Of a stretch of 64,000 nucleotides of DNA, positions 21,431-32,759 are shown piece by piece (position 1 is the stretch's first letter; the number at the start of each line of letters is the position of its first letter). The position numbers and the translations under genes are program-made. A model generated the notes under the pieces. The model was not told the origin of the DNA. It worked only from the letters and a program-made list of their open reading frames with translations, and did no database searches. The DNA is taken from the NCBI RefSeq assembly GCF_008831285.2, contig NC_045138.2, positions 29,235,934-29,299,933 on the forward strand. The letters are read 5' to 3'. The stretch comes from Nymphaea colorata. Its lineage: Eukaryota > Streptophyta > Magnoliopsida > Nymphaeales > Nymphaeaceae.

Positions 21431-21751
21431 GAGTGAGTGGCGGATGTAGCCCCTCTTGTGATTGTGGGAATGTAAAGAATTCAGATTCAGAGGTACTCCT
21501 TAAGTGTATACATGGAATTGTTATTTCTGATGTATTGAAGAAATCCTGAGTAGATTACATGCGGGCCTTATTTATGTATTTGCACGTATTTTATTTTCGC
21601 TTCATCAATGGGTTGACATGATTTGGAGGAAGAAAGTCGGACACCTAGAAAACTTGTTACGATCAAAAGCAGAATTCAGGCAAATTAGGTTAATGGTGAG
21701 GACATCCACGCGCTCAAGAGACTCAGATAGGTCGACGGTCATCTCTGTTGG

Positions 21752-21777
21752 TAGAGAGAGAGAGAGAGAGAGAGAGA
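21752..21777. repeat. (GA)n microsatellite
   Basis: Uninterrupted AG dinucleotides. The ERERE peptide reading frames over it are repeat artefacts. Confidence 0.9.
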
Positions 21778-21779
21778 AT

Positions 21780-23029
21780 AAATTATTACACTGCAAGCTC
21801 CAACAGAAGGAGCCAAAACCTCCTACAAAAGAAAATAGCAACAAAACACTAGTGACCAGGTGCCGCTTCATTTCTTCAAGAGGTGCGTGACCCCCAAAGA
21901 CATTTGCAGGAGCCCATACATCACAGAGCGATCACATTCGTATCTCATCAAAAAAGGAGATGAGCATGCCCGAAAGTCCTTCCCTTTTAAAATCTAGTGG
22001 TGATAGTGGGCCCTTTGACAATGCTATGAGAGACGCGTGGAAAGAAAGAGCATGTTGACTCGGATAACTTTCTAAGGTGCATGACATGATTCTTGCGGGT
22101 GAATGAGAAGGTTATCCCACTGTTCCGATGGGTTTTAGAGATATCGAACCGGGAAGTATGATTGCTGTGTGCTTTCACTTGCATGTAAAATCTCGAATCT
22201 CAAACTTGGACTAAAAAACAGCAGTTAAACTGCCTGTGATTGGATTTCAAGCCTTAGTAAATATTACTGCTTTATGAAACCAACACCATGTATAACGATG
22301 ATGATCAAGATAATAATCAAATAACAAAAAGAACAGTAACTGCCATAACAATAATCATTGTTATTATGTAAATTGCTATTTCCGTAGAGAGAAAAATATC
22401 GAAAAATGAATGCTGCCTCAATTTGTTCTCCTTTCCCCATCATCTGCTCAAGCTAGGGACCGTAATCTGCATATCCTTCGCCACCTGGCTATGTTAAGAA
22501 GTTGCCTCCACAAGATGCCCTCTGTTTTGTTCAAGATATGGAAATCTCTGCGACAAGAACAAGTTGTATGGCTTGAACCCCAGTTACTGTCAAATTTTCT
22601 AAAGGTGGCAATAGGTGGTGCTTCGGTAGATATGTTCATCTACTGAAAATGTCAATCCGTGTGATGGATGAGCAAGGATAAAAATAACCTCTTAGGTCTT
22701 CAGAAATAGAAGAACAATAAAATGTCAACATTGTTTCTTTTTTCCTATGAATCTGAATTACCTTACGAGTATCAAAGAAGGGTAAACACTTTTAGTTTGC
22801 AACATAACGCCACTCTCTAACAAAGTGAAAAAAAGAGACTAAACATGGATCGTGTGGCAATATTTTTCTCTGTTTCAATGGTTATTCCAATGGTTGTAGG
22901 CACTGAAGAATAAACACTACTAATTACAGGGAAGACGATACCAACAGTGGCCAGGTTCCAAGTGATCACTTTCAGGATTCTGCAACCATCTGCAAGAATA
23001 GGAAGCGAACTCACGGATGATTTTCTTGC
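21780..23029. other. Spacer between RING copies
   Basis: No gene was supported. Sequence at about 22095-22200 (GTTATCCCACTGTTCCGATGG and following) resembles 27010-27130, pointing to a dispersed repeat. A domain-free 78-codon open frame near 22410-22646 is not called. Confidence 0.4.
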
Positions 23030-23165
23030 TAGACTGTGCAGTTTGCATTGCTTGATTTGAAGGTAGGAAGCTGTTTCATCTGCTGCCTAAATGTAAATAT
23101 ACCTCCGACGTACAATATATGGACATATTGCTGGAGAGCCATTCGAGCTGCAGATTACGTGGGTG
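23030..23165 (+). pseudogene. RING1 fragment 4
   Basis: Reads as CAVCIA, a stop, FEGRKLFHLLPKCKY and then a damaged part up to LLESHSSC. It is a fragment of the first RING only, immediately before the duplicated upstream block and the next decayed copy. Missing ligands and a stop exclude function. Confidence 0.75.
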
Positions 23166-23209
23166 TCAAAATTAGCAACCTGTTTCATTAAAACAATTAG
23201 TTGTCCTGG

Positions 23210-23405
23210 ATGCTTTTGAAAAAGGAATACTTGCCACAATAAATTATGAGGAAAAGCAGAATTGATGCCATTAAGTTGGCCTACATATAGTGCTTCGTAA
23301 TAGCTACCCCAGCAGCAAATTAGACAGGAAGAACAGGCTATAGATTTCCAAGCCGTTGAAATGGTGATCAACACACAATATGCAGGATCCACATATCTGA
23401 AAGAG
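23210..23405. repeat. Duplicated upstream block, copy B
   Basis: Colinear counterpart of 19741-19960. Here the shared sequence ends at GGATCCACATA and is followed within about 10 bases by the gene start GAGATCAAATATG, so the TATA region present at 20370-20440 in the intact copy is missing. Confidence 0.75.
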
Positions 23406-23412
23406 ATCAAAT

Positions 23413-24190
23413 ATGTCTTATAGTGCACTGTATTTCATTGTCCTCATTTTCCTTCGTCCTAATCCTTTTCTTGTACTTGCGCTGCCACCTTGCTATTCGT
23501 GGAAACAACAGCAATATGGGTGCTCATCATGTTCAGGTATTACATTCCATTATTGCCCCCCTATGAACTACAGGAGTTCAACACGAGGACATCACCAATT
23601 CCCCGCCTTTGATTGTGTTCTTGGCACAAGATGGCTCGAGCACTTCTGGCTCAGAATGTGCAGTTTGCTTTTGCAGATTTGAGGGCAAAGACTTGCTTCA
23701 CCTGCTTCCCAAACGCAGACACGCATTTCATGTCCAGTGCATAGACAAGTGGCTTGGTAGCCACTTGAGCTGCCCAATATGCTGGCCAAATGTCGACGCC
23801 CAAGATTTCTCGTCCTTCAGATTGTTGTCTGGCTTACAGAATTCCGGTAACATGGCAGAACCAAAAAGAGTTCCGTTCACCAAGATGATAACAGCAGACA
23901 AGTCCCCATTGGGGATGAGCACTGGTCCTAACTGGTCGAGTTTGGTCTGATGCGTGTTTCGCCTTGACAGATTTGAGGACTCCAAATTGCTGCTTCTGTT
24001 TCCTAAATGTAGCCACAGTTTTCATGTTAGCTGATACAGAATTGGCTTGAGAGTCATGCAATATGCCCTCTCCGCAGGCAACACATAGATCCCCAGGAAT
24101 TCAAACTCTTCAGGTGTGAAACATGGAATTCATTCAGTAACGTGGGACGACCAATCCAATCAACAAATGAGAATTCACTTGACTAAAAGG
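23413..24190 (+). pseudogene. Decayed double-RING-H2 copy 5
   Basis: Begins MSYSALYFIVLIFL like the intact gene, then needs a frame change to reach the RING1 frame (open from about 23609). RING1 retains CAVC, HAFHVQC and CPIC, but the third ligand cysteine is arginine (LLPKRRHAFH) and the linchpin position is tryptophan (CPICW). A TGA at about 23950 ends the frame after the linker. RING2 follows in disrupted frames: TDLRTPNCCFCF is the mistranslated equivalent of the acidic-leucine stretch, with HSFHVS readable in another frame, a stop in place of a ligand cysteine, and CPLRRQHIDPQEF, where the last cysteine has become arginine. It shows both RINGs once existed. Confidence 0.88.
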
Positions 24191-24536
24191 ATGATTGTGG
24201 TCATGCTTAATGAGAATGAGTTGCAGGTGGAGGATTCAAGTAAAACATAGAGGGGAAAGAGAAGAAAAAGAAAGGAAAATTAATTGATGAAGACGTTTGG
24301 ATGGAGGGAAAGTGAGGAAGGAAATGGGCGGAAGATAAAAAAAGTTGTTTGAATAGGGAGGAAGGGAAGGGAAGGGAAAGTTATGTTTATATGGAATCCC
24401 TCATCATGTCTGCGAGTGCGTGCATGAGAAAATCGTGAGAAATCACAGAAAGCAACTGTTCCCCCTCTCAGCACAACGGCTTCTCGTTGCACTGCAGAGC
24501 GTCTGAGCAGAGCCTTCTTCCTCATCAGGTGTGGTG

Positions 24537-24538
<2 letters not shown>

Positions 24539-24568
<30 letters not shown>
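24539..24568. repeat. (CT)n microsatellite
   Basis: Uninterrupted CT repeat; antisense reading gives an RERERE peptide artefact. Confidence 0.9.
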
Positions 24569-24571
<3 letters not shown>

Positions 24572-24650
24572 TGGTTTGATGAGGAACAGACAGACGTCCG
24601 GTGAAGAATCACGACGGACGGCCGTTCGTTTTCTGCTCCAATGGAGGACG

Positions 24651-24749
24651 CCCAAATCAGAAATGGCCCAGTTGGGGTCGTCTGCTTCATTTGGGCCTCC
24701 GGTGGTTGCCCAAATCAGAGATGGCCCGATTGGGTTCGTCTGCAATAGG
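24651..24749. repeat. Period-58 tandem duplication
   Basis: CCCAAATCAGA(A/G)ATGGCCC and then (A/G)TTGGG(G/T)TCGTCTGC occur at 24651 and again at 24709. Only the first 40 bases of each unit are clearly alike. Confidence 0.75.
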
Positions 24750-25740
24750 GCTTCGTTTCCTTCATTGTAGATTCTTGTGATCTCCATTAAGTGTGACATG
24801 ATTACAAATGCTCTAAACGAACCCCAATCCCGATTCTGAAACTAGCAGATGAATGGTAATACGTGCTTAGAATGCTTCATAGGTGTGAGATAATGTCTTC
24901 AAGTGACCTGTGCTCAATCTAGTTTCAAACTGATCTCTGTTCTCTGTAAAAATGAAACGGCATATGAATGTGCGAAACAACCTTCATTAGCTTCAAACTG
25001 TTCTCTGTATTCTGGTGTAATTGCATTGGAGAAAAAATGTTCTCTATAAACGGATTCGCTAGTATGAGTTGCTTTGGTAATTTTCTGCTTGAAATTGTTG
25101 TGTTGGCAGCCCTCGAATCTTTCTCCTTTTTTCCTTTTGCTTTGACCCAACCCACTCATTTCCAGAGAAGATTTAGATCTAATCCTTCTTCTAACAACAC
25201 TAAGACCTACTGCAACTCACCTTTCTAATCCTGAGATAGGTGCTGTCATGTTTGGCTTGCACAAGAAATGGTACCTATGCAAGTTGATCCCGGATAATAT
25301 GAATCCACAGATTAGAAGCTGAAGGTGCCAATAAATATGATCAGTTGGTGAGAAATATGTTGGAAGGACATGCTTATAGTGGAGAATATAGTAATTGCCC
25401 TACATTTCTGCAATTTTCTTACGCCTTTCCCATTAATTTACTTTAGATTAGTACAGATTGTTCAAGAATATGTAAGCCTTCTTAGTTGCTTTGTTTCTTG
25501 TACTGGTTGCTGGTTTGTATAGTTTCATGTACTTGCTTTGTTTGATTACCAACTACTAGTGCTATGTAATTATTTTTAAAAATGTATTGTAATAAATGGT
25601 AGTTCTCATTGCATAATGTTATTTTAAATGTTTTAGAAGACATGAGACATCTCAACAAGAGAGCTTTAACAACGTGGATGACATTTTCAAATAGAATTTA
25701 GAGCTCAAGAGCAAGCCAAGGGTTCTAATTTTAGGTCATA

Positions 25741-26049
25741 TTGTTTATTATTTCATTCGCTGAATGTATCAGTAGAGAAAAGATGTGCGCCAATCAATTC
25801 GATTATCATTTGAAGAGACAAAAGGTTAGAAATCAAATCATATATTACCTAAAAGATGATATACAATGTCGTAATACGGCACGAAGTGATGGTGGACTAT
25901 GCAGTACCTTACACTACAAAGTAGAAGAAGAAGTTTATCCTACTTCAAGTTCACCATCAAAGCGTACAAAGAAGAGAGCTAGAATAGAAGAGAACTTTAA
26001 AGAAGTCGAAGTTATCAAAGATGTGATTGAATCGGTTGGGATGAATTGA
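25741..26049 (+). CDS. Unrecognised lysine-rich open frame, possible transposon gene remnant
   Basis: About 102 codons without recognised domain. The C-terminal half has a short basic stretch (KRTKKRAR) that could be a nuclear localisation signal, followed by a charged helix-like end. It lies inside the possible Harbinger-like element, so it may be the end of a transposon-encoded protein or a captured exon. The start is arbitrary; the first codons may belong to an intron. It is reported because its composition is less repeat-like than other open frames here. Confidence 0.2.
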   Translation: MFIISFAECISREKMCANQFDYHLKRQKVRNQIIYYLKDDIQCRNTARSDGGLCSTLHYKVEEEVYPTSSSPSKRTKKRARIEENFKEVEVIKDVIESVGMN

Positions 26050-26630
26050 GACGGTATTTTGTAAATATGTAATTATCTTGAATATATCAACCATTTCTTT
26101 CTTTTTTCGATCGCCTAGAAGGGACAAAAGAAAAAACATCTTGTTGTTTTTTCAACAATTTAAACCATATAAAGTTCTGACCATCTATCAAAGAAAAAAG
26201 AACCAATTGATCTTGTAGTATTCCCAAGAAATTTCTTCAATTTTTTTTCAGAAACCAATGATTATTGGTCTGCTTTTCACATTCCATGAATAGTCGAAAC
26301 ACAGCTAAACAAATATGATTTTTTGTATTCCTTTTCTTTTTATCTAAACAAGACTTTGTTTAACAGTTTTTTTCTCTTTCCTTAATTTTCTTTTCCCACC
26401 CCATCAATTTTTCCTCTTTCTTTTTTTTTCTTTTTCTTTCCTTTTCATATATTAAAATCTGTTTTTTTTTTTCATCCATCCAAACATAGTCCTAAAGGTA
26501 AACTTGGTTTTGTTGTTTCTGATGATGCATTATAAAGATCCTCATTTAATTAAATATGGGCCTTGTTTATGTATTTGTTTGTTTAGTTATTTTCAGTTCA
26601 TGAACAACATAAAAACGCTTTTTTTTTTTA

Positions 26631-26655
26631 AGAGAGAGAGAGAGAGAGAGAGAGA
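26631..26655. repeat. (AG)n microsatellite
   Basis: Dinucleotide run preceded by a short poly-T stretch. Confidence 0.9.
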
Positions 26656-27585
26656 ATTTAGGCCTTCGATCTGTGGCTTTTCCTACTCTTGTCTGCATCT
26701 CTAGATAAAAGACCAACAAGACGGTGACAAAGAAAGATGGTGGTGCATCCTTTGGTTTTATATGATAGAATTCCATTAGAAATATGCAGGATGATGAATC
26801 ATACAAATATGCTTCTCAAGTATCAGACTGAAATCCTATAAAGATCTGTCTGGTTCCATATAAACGCATAAAGGTTGGATCGGATGGTATTCAATCGTCT
26901 CAATTCAGTTTTAAAATTGAATTCGGAAAACGGTGGAGCTGACCTGAATAGGAACTGGAACTGTTTGCATACTATGATGGCACGTCCTATGTTGCCATTA
27001 AAAAGAGAGGTTTCGGGAGAGGGTTATCCCATCGCTCCGGCAAAAGCCGAAGTCCTTAAATTCATTCTCTTTGCCCTTAAGGAATAAAACTGCATTGTAA
27101 GATCTCCGTGTGTTTCAACTTACACGTAGAACCTATCCGCTTATGCACTAGCCATCCATAGGTTTCGAACCAGGGATTCACATCCAATGCCCAAATTAAA
27201 ACCTGTATATGCCAGAAGTTTCTTCTAATAAACGTGTCCAGGTAAACAAAATTCGTTTCAGCCCTTTTCCTTTCCTGAAATTCGGTTGCCTGTTCTTTTT
27301 CTCTTTTTTTTTTCTTTTCTCGCTTGCTGCTTTAGACTGTCTCCCGTTATCTATAATAGGGTATGGTGAACATTTATAATTAAGGACCCACTTTTTGTTA
27401 TAATCTCAGAAGCCGGCTTGACGTTTCTGAACTTGCAAATAGATCCAACTAGTTTTGTTGGCAACTGTCAAATGGTTAATTAGGTTAAAATTTGATCACC
27501 TAATCTGTCAAATGGTTATATTTTTTTCCGACCATTTTACGCACAAAAATAAATGTTTTTCAACATTTAAAGAGGGAGAGGTTAG

Positions 27586-28490
27586 CGTGTCAATGGATTA
27601 GAAATTGATGTACCTTTTATTATATCTGAATATGATTTTTAAATTCACAATTTAAATCTTACTTTATTTTTATATGTGAATATAAGTATACATAACTGAA
27701 TCGAAACCACATTATGATACGTTAAAACCCCATTTTCAAAACGCATGAATATTGGACAAAACGTATCTATTTGAAGATGAGTTCAAAGATGGGATATTTG
27801 TTTAAAATTGAATAGCAATCTGATTTTGATCGGATATCATTTCCAAAATCTGAAATCCAATGGATGGTGGCATATTGTAACATTAGCATAGGATTTGATA
27901 TTTAGAATAATGATGCCGATGAAAAAGAGAATTAGCAAGTTTTATTATGAAATAAATTCTAATTAGTAAACAAAGTGCCAACAAAACAAAGTACTTCAAG
28001 AAACAAGTCCAGTTGGATTTGTTACCGGAATTGGGCCGAATGATCTGATTCACGTCTAATTGGTGGCCAACTAAAATTTAACATCCAACTAAGAAATTGA
28101 ATCGGATCTGTAAGATTTAAAAAACAAATCTGATTGGATTTAGTTTCATATTTCGTTTCAAACAGATACCCAATTAGACTGGGGCTCAGGTTATGACTAA
28201 AATTCAGTTTTAAATAAACGCCCATATAAAATATCAGTACATTCTGGAAGTCAGTTCTTAACATATTACAATAGGACGCAGATTTAATTGTGCATTTAAA
28301 AGTCATATTCGGACTTAGATGTGAAAATAAAACCTGAATTCTGATTATGAACTGATCAAAATTTAGGTCCGAACATAACATAGACCTTTTTTTCATTTGT
28401 ATTTGAATCTGAATATGTGAACATCTGGTAATTCAGATATGGCAAAAAGGTACATCCAATTCAAATCTAAGTAATTAACATCACTATATA
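27586..28490. mobile_element. Degenerate hAT-like element (candidate)
   Basis: Internal GAATCTGAATATG and ATTTGGAT-like subrepeats and a right end similar to that of the 9220-9690 element suggest an older relative. Terminal repeats are poorly conserved and no 8-bp duplication was found. Confidence 0.35.
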
Positions 28491-29124
28491 CAAGAGTACT
28501 TAAGATCAAATGTGTGTGTATATATATATATACATTTAAGTTGAGATGATATGAGGCCAAAAAAATATCCTATCAAATTGGCGACGCCTACAATATACCT
28601 ATACAAAATTTACTTGAAGTGATTTCATAATTGCGGAAGGATGATAGAAAAGTATTTAATACAACTAAGCAGGTGGTCAGCGATTCAGAAAATGTGTACA
28701 ATTCAAATTCGATCCGACAACAAAAACTAAGTGATATGAAAAATTCAAATTGGTTTTTGCTATTAGGAAATTATTTTGAAGAGAAGAGTCCCGGTTGGTG
28801 CAGCTTCCATTCCCCTGATAATTTCTTGGTGATGCTTCATCAGCTTTCTTAATTATTTAATGAATTCTCCTCCTTTTTCTTCTTCTTCTTCTCTGGCTCT
28901 CTCTCTCCCTTCAATGATTGCTGGAATCAGAAGGAGCCGTTCATTAATTGGAATGTCTTGTCCCCACTTGTTCATTTCATACGTACTGAAAGTGGAAAAA
29001 CCAACTGCCCGTCGAGCGTTGGGAAGACGCATCCTCGTTGAAGTGGCGTTTACGCCATCAACAAAATTCAGCACGGGCCGTGCAGACATCCAAATCCTCC
29101 CTCTCCGTGGATCGTAACATGTTC

Positions 29125-29128
<4 letters not shown>

Positions 29129-29162
<34 letters not shown>
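29129..29162. repeat. (TA)n microsatellite
   Basis: Uninterrupted TA dinucleotides. Confidence 0.9.
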
Positions 29163-29165
<3 letters not shown>

Positions 29166-29430
29166 TGTAGAGCAAGCTAAATTATGTGTCAGTCAGTAAT
29201 ACTTTAACTTTAACATATATCTCATTGATCTAACCCTGTAAACATGGTTTTTTAGTTGATCTAATAGAGGAAATATGTTAATGCGAGCAGACTATTTTCA
29301 TAGTTTGTTAGTGTTTTTTTTTTTCTTGGCAATACAAAAAAAAATCGAATGACCCATATATATTTTTGCCAAAGTTTGATGTTAGAAATCAAGTTATTCT
29401 GTGCAGTATTCTAATGAAAGAATGACCCAT

Positions 29431-29433
<3 letters not shown>

Positions 29434-29476
<43 letters not shown>
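29434..29476. repeat. (TA)n microsatellite
   Basis: Uninterrupted TA dinucleotides; a short GA run follows at about 29491-29504. Confidence 0.9.
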
Positions 29477-29477
<1 letters not shown>

Positions 29478-30029
29478 CTCTGCATGTTTCGAGAGAGAGA
29501 GAGAGGCATAAGTATATAAAGCCACTTAAATTAAAGATAAAACCATACTTTCTAAAATTAATGAATTATCAAAGCACTTTTTGAAATATAATTTTATAGT
29601 TACAATTTTAAATAGGGATTTGATAGGAAACATACATTAAGTCGTCAATCATTTTTTCTATTCCAAATATTTCTTTTTTCATAAAAAAAATTTAAGTGCG
29701 CTTGTAAAGCTGTAATTTTAAATTAATACCTTTACAAAAAAAATGGAACTAAGCCATATTTTGCATTAACATGTTCATGCTTTGTTCAAACTAATTTTTA
29801 TGATAAATGCGGTCAATTTCTTTTTTTGTAGTAGAAGTGTTTTGAGATACGACACTTGTTCTTTATCTGGCCATAGCTTGTAGACTGCTCATCAACTTGA
29901 TGCATATCCTCTTTTTGTATATAAATTACCTTTGAAAGTTGGCAACTCCCTTTCGAGGTAAATGGGCATTTGGTTGTCACCAAAAATAAAGGCAGCAGAA
30001 TTTCTTACATCTTAAGATGAAAACGGAAA

Positions 30030-30125
30030 AAAATAAAAATAATAGGATAAATACAAATAAAACAAAAATAAAAATTTAAAAATAAAAATAATAGGATATA
30101 TACAAACAAAACAAAAATAAAAACA
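30030..30125. repeat. A-rich tandem repeat, period about 50
   Basis: AAATAAAAATAATAGGATA and following ACAAA(T/C)AAAACAAAAATAAA occur twice in succession. Confidence 0.65.
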
Positions 30126-31999
30126 AAAAAACCAACTGCCTCGAAAACCTCCTACTCACAAAGCAAGGTGATTACATCGTAACAAAAATGATCATTACAA
30201 ATATTAACCACCATAACATAACTGTGCAAAGTATTTGCAACGGCATGGCGCCCTGTTTGCCAAATCCATCGCTTCCATCCATGCATCTTAGATCGAATCT
30301 CCACAGCACCACTCCCTCTAGAATGTCTGTCATAAGCTCTTTCGGAATTTTCATCTCCATGTCGTCGTCCTTATACGTTCTGCTACCAGCTTGCATTTAC
30401 TAATGGGATTAATCACCTACCCACAGAAGCCCTGCACAAATTATGGCTCCATAAATGATTTCGAACGCTGGCTTTGATCCAGAGATTGATAGTTGTCCTT
30501 TTCACATTCATAACATTCCTGCTTAAGAAATATTTCACAGTAGATTATGACAGACTTCTCTCTTTGTGTGATTGACGTGTTTAGCTATTCCTTTACGCAC
30601 TGCCAAGTTACGAAAGCATCAGATTCTCCATATGACAACATTGAAGCCAGCATCGACGTAGTTCTTTACTAATTAGGAGCTTACGCCACCACCAATCCCA
30701 ACCTGCAGTAAAGTAAAGTCAGTTGAGACGAAGTAAGTGAAGTTGAACCAAAATAACACAAATTGCCAAATGTGTGCAGCAAAACCACAAGTGAAAAGTT
30801 ACATGGTCGTGATCAATCTGCATTTAGATGCAAGCTTAAACCCCACTTCTTTGCGCTCCTGTCTCTGTTTAATGGCTGTCGTAGCTGCAGATGAATGCAA
30901 ACCAACAGGCTCTATCTAGGCAGGCTTTTTGAAGACCAAAGTCTGCTCCTCCACTTTACTTCTATCCCTTTCGCTCTCACAAACTCCCAGATCTGTTTTC
31001 TACTTAGAATAGGTTTGAGGTTGTTCTTTCAACAGAGAACATCCATGCCTTGAACTAAACAAGTGCCAAAGCTGTCAAGAATATGTGAAATGTGCTTCCT
31101 TCTCCCCTATTTCTGCAGCCATTATCAAGAAAAAACAAAAATCACAGGGCTTAGTTTGAATCAGTGTCATAAGTGTCGCGATTAAAATCTCACAATATTT
31201 ATGAGAAAATCAAGTAAAACGAAAAAACCAATAAACAATTGCAAGGTTTTGAAATGTTTGTCAAAAATGGAAAAGTCACAAACTTATCGTAATTTTTTTC
31301 TATTTTTTACTCAAGATTTTAAAATTTTTATTTTTTTTAATTTAAGGTCTTTTATTATTTTTAGTTTTTTTTATTTATAAAAATTATCGAGATTTTTTCA
31401 AAAAAAAATTAACTGAAAAATACCCAAAAAAACCTCGTCGACATTTTTTAGATAACGATAATATTTGTGACAAGGGTTTCATCTCTCGAAAGACTGAATC
31501 TCCAACCACGCTCTTGGCCGGATTTTTCTCCTTTCTTTTTTCTTTCCTTTTAGTCTTTCAAATTTCTCTTGTTCCACATTGATTGCGAACTTCCCTTTCT
31601 AAGAGAAACACTCGTCACAACAATAAACTATTAGAAAGGAAAATGTCAACAAGGTATTATACCCTTCGATGCACTCAACGTGCTGAGTCAATGCCTGGTT
31701 CGTTGAATTTTCCTTTTTATATTTATAATGGCAGCGCCTAAGGAGAGGGCCCTTCAGGATGATTCCTTGACTCTGTTGTAATTGTTGAGTCGCCCGAGAG
31801 TTTTAGAACTTCAAACTCCGGCGGGTAATGGTGTTTCCGGTTCACCTCTGTCAGATCAGAGACTTTTTAAGATATTTGAGGCTGGGGTTGACAAGAGGAG
31901 ACGAACTGTTCATTCGAATGATTCCTTCTGCTTTTTTATTTTCACAATGCTCTGACGTATCAGAGATCTGAACAGGGGAGACGCATTTGCCGGCAGATC

Positions 32000-32755
32000 A
32001 TGGGGGACTTGCAGCCCACCTTAGCACTGGTTGCCTCCTACATCATCTTGTCCTTCTCCTTCTTCTTCATCTTCGTTGTTGTTTACGTCGTCTGCTGCAG
32101 ATACGTTCGGCGAAACAGGAATTCCGATGCTTCCGATCGCTTGCCGAGCTTCGGGATGCCGGCGAGGTCCTCCGGAATCGACAAGAGGATCATAGCGTCG
32201 CTGCCCCTGTTCCGGTTCTCGTCCTTGAGAAGCTCGAGGGTGGGCCTCGTTTGCGCGATATGCCTTTCGAAGTTCGAAGAGACCGATATACTTCACCTTC
32301 TTCCGAAGTGTCGCCATGGCTTCCACATATCTTGTGTAGATGCATGGCTGGAGATGCATTCTAGCTGCCCGCTCTGCCGGCAAAGAGTCGAAACTGACGA
32401 CATCTCGTCGTTCGTGCCGCTTTCTGTGTTAGTAGGTTCTAGCAACAGCATTGAGTTTTCTGACCGTGATGAATCGGCTGAGATTAACGAACAGGCATCG
32501 CCGTCGCCGGCGCCGGGTCCCCAGATGGGGAGCAACCGTTCGGCGAAGAAAGAAGATGAAGATGGTGGTGGAAGATCATCGCAGAGCAGTGAACATAGGA
32601 TTGTGATTAACGAAGTGGATGAAAAGTACTCAAGGCACAATGATGTTGGTGGCTTAGATCTTACGTTCTTGAACTCCCAAATGATTAACTCCATCGCAGA
32701 GCAGCGATTTGCTGCTAGAGAAAGCTGCAGTAAGCAGGGTCCAATCATGGTGTAA
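32000..32755 (+). CDS. ATL-type RING-H2 E3 ubiquitin ligase (ATL42/43-like)
   Basis: Intact 251-residue intronless frame from ATG 32000. It has an N-terminal transmembrane segment (about 10-33) followed by CCRYVRR, a GLD motif (GIDKRIIASLP, from 59), and a complete RING-H2 with C85, C88, C104, H106, H109, C112, C123, C126 and linchpin R127. After the RING comes a serine- and acid-rich tail with SEHRIVI, and DLTFLNSQMI near the C-terminus, both reminiscent of the ATL42/ATL43 subgroup (comparison from memory, not searched). Expected role: membrane-bound ubiquitin ligase with unknown substrates. It is the longest single-RING member of the array and the best preserved of the downstream subgroup. 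Confidence 0.93.
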   Translation: MGDLQPTLALVASYIILSFSFFFIFVVVYVVCCRYVRRNRNSDASDRLPSFGMPARSSGIDKRIIASLPLFRFSSLRSSRVGLVCAICLSKFEETDILHLLPKCRHGFHISCVDAWLEMHSSCPLCRQRVETDDISSFVPLSVLVGSSNSIEFSDRDESAEINEQASPSPAPGPQMGSNRSAKKEDEDGGGRSSQSSEHRIVINEVDEKYSRHNDVGGLDLTFLNSQMINSIAEQRFAARESCSKQGPIMV

Positions 32756-32759
32756 ATAC

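Larger units (their letters stand above)
24290..26494. mobile_element. Possible 2.2-kb Harbinger-like element
   Basis: GACGTTTGGATGGA at 24292-24305 is the inverted counterpart of TCCATCCAAACATAGTC at 26474-26491, and both subterminal regions are purine/pyrimidine-biased in mirrored fashion. GTTTGGATGG-type ends are common in plant PIF/Harbinger-like elements. A target duplication could not be shown clearly. The interior holds a period-58 tandem duplication, a CT microsatellite and one unusual open frame (25741-26049). Alternative: coincidental matches between low-complexity arms. Confidence 0.35.
26660..31985. other. Long AT-rich spacer with old transposon traces
   Basis: No gene was supported. 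About 27586-28490 resembles the hAT-like element at 9220-9690 at both ends (TGTCAATGGATTAG at the left; AATTCAAATCTAAGTAATTAACATC at the right, shown in part) but lacks a clear target duplication. TA microsatellites occur at 29129-29162 and 29434-29476. An AAAATAAAAATAATAGGATA unit is repeated near 30030 and 30080. Open frames at 28853-29117 and 30172-30403 have no recognised domain. Confidence 0.4.

Noticed and set aside
24280-24799. Long minus-strand frames with RERERERE peptides
   Set aside because: They run through a CT microsatellite and a tandem duplication and have no domain.
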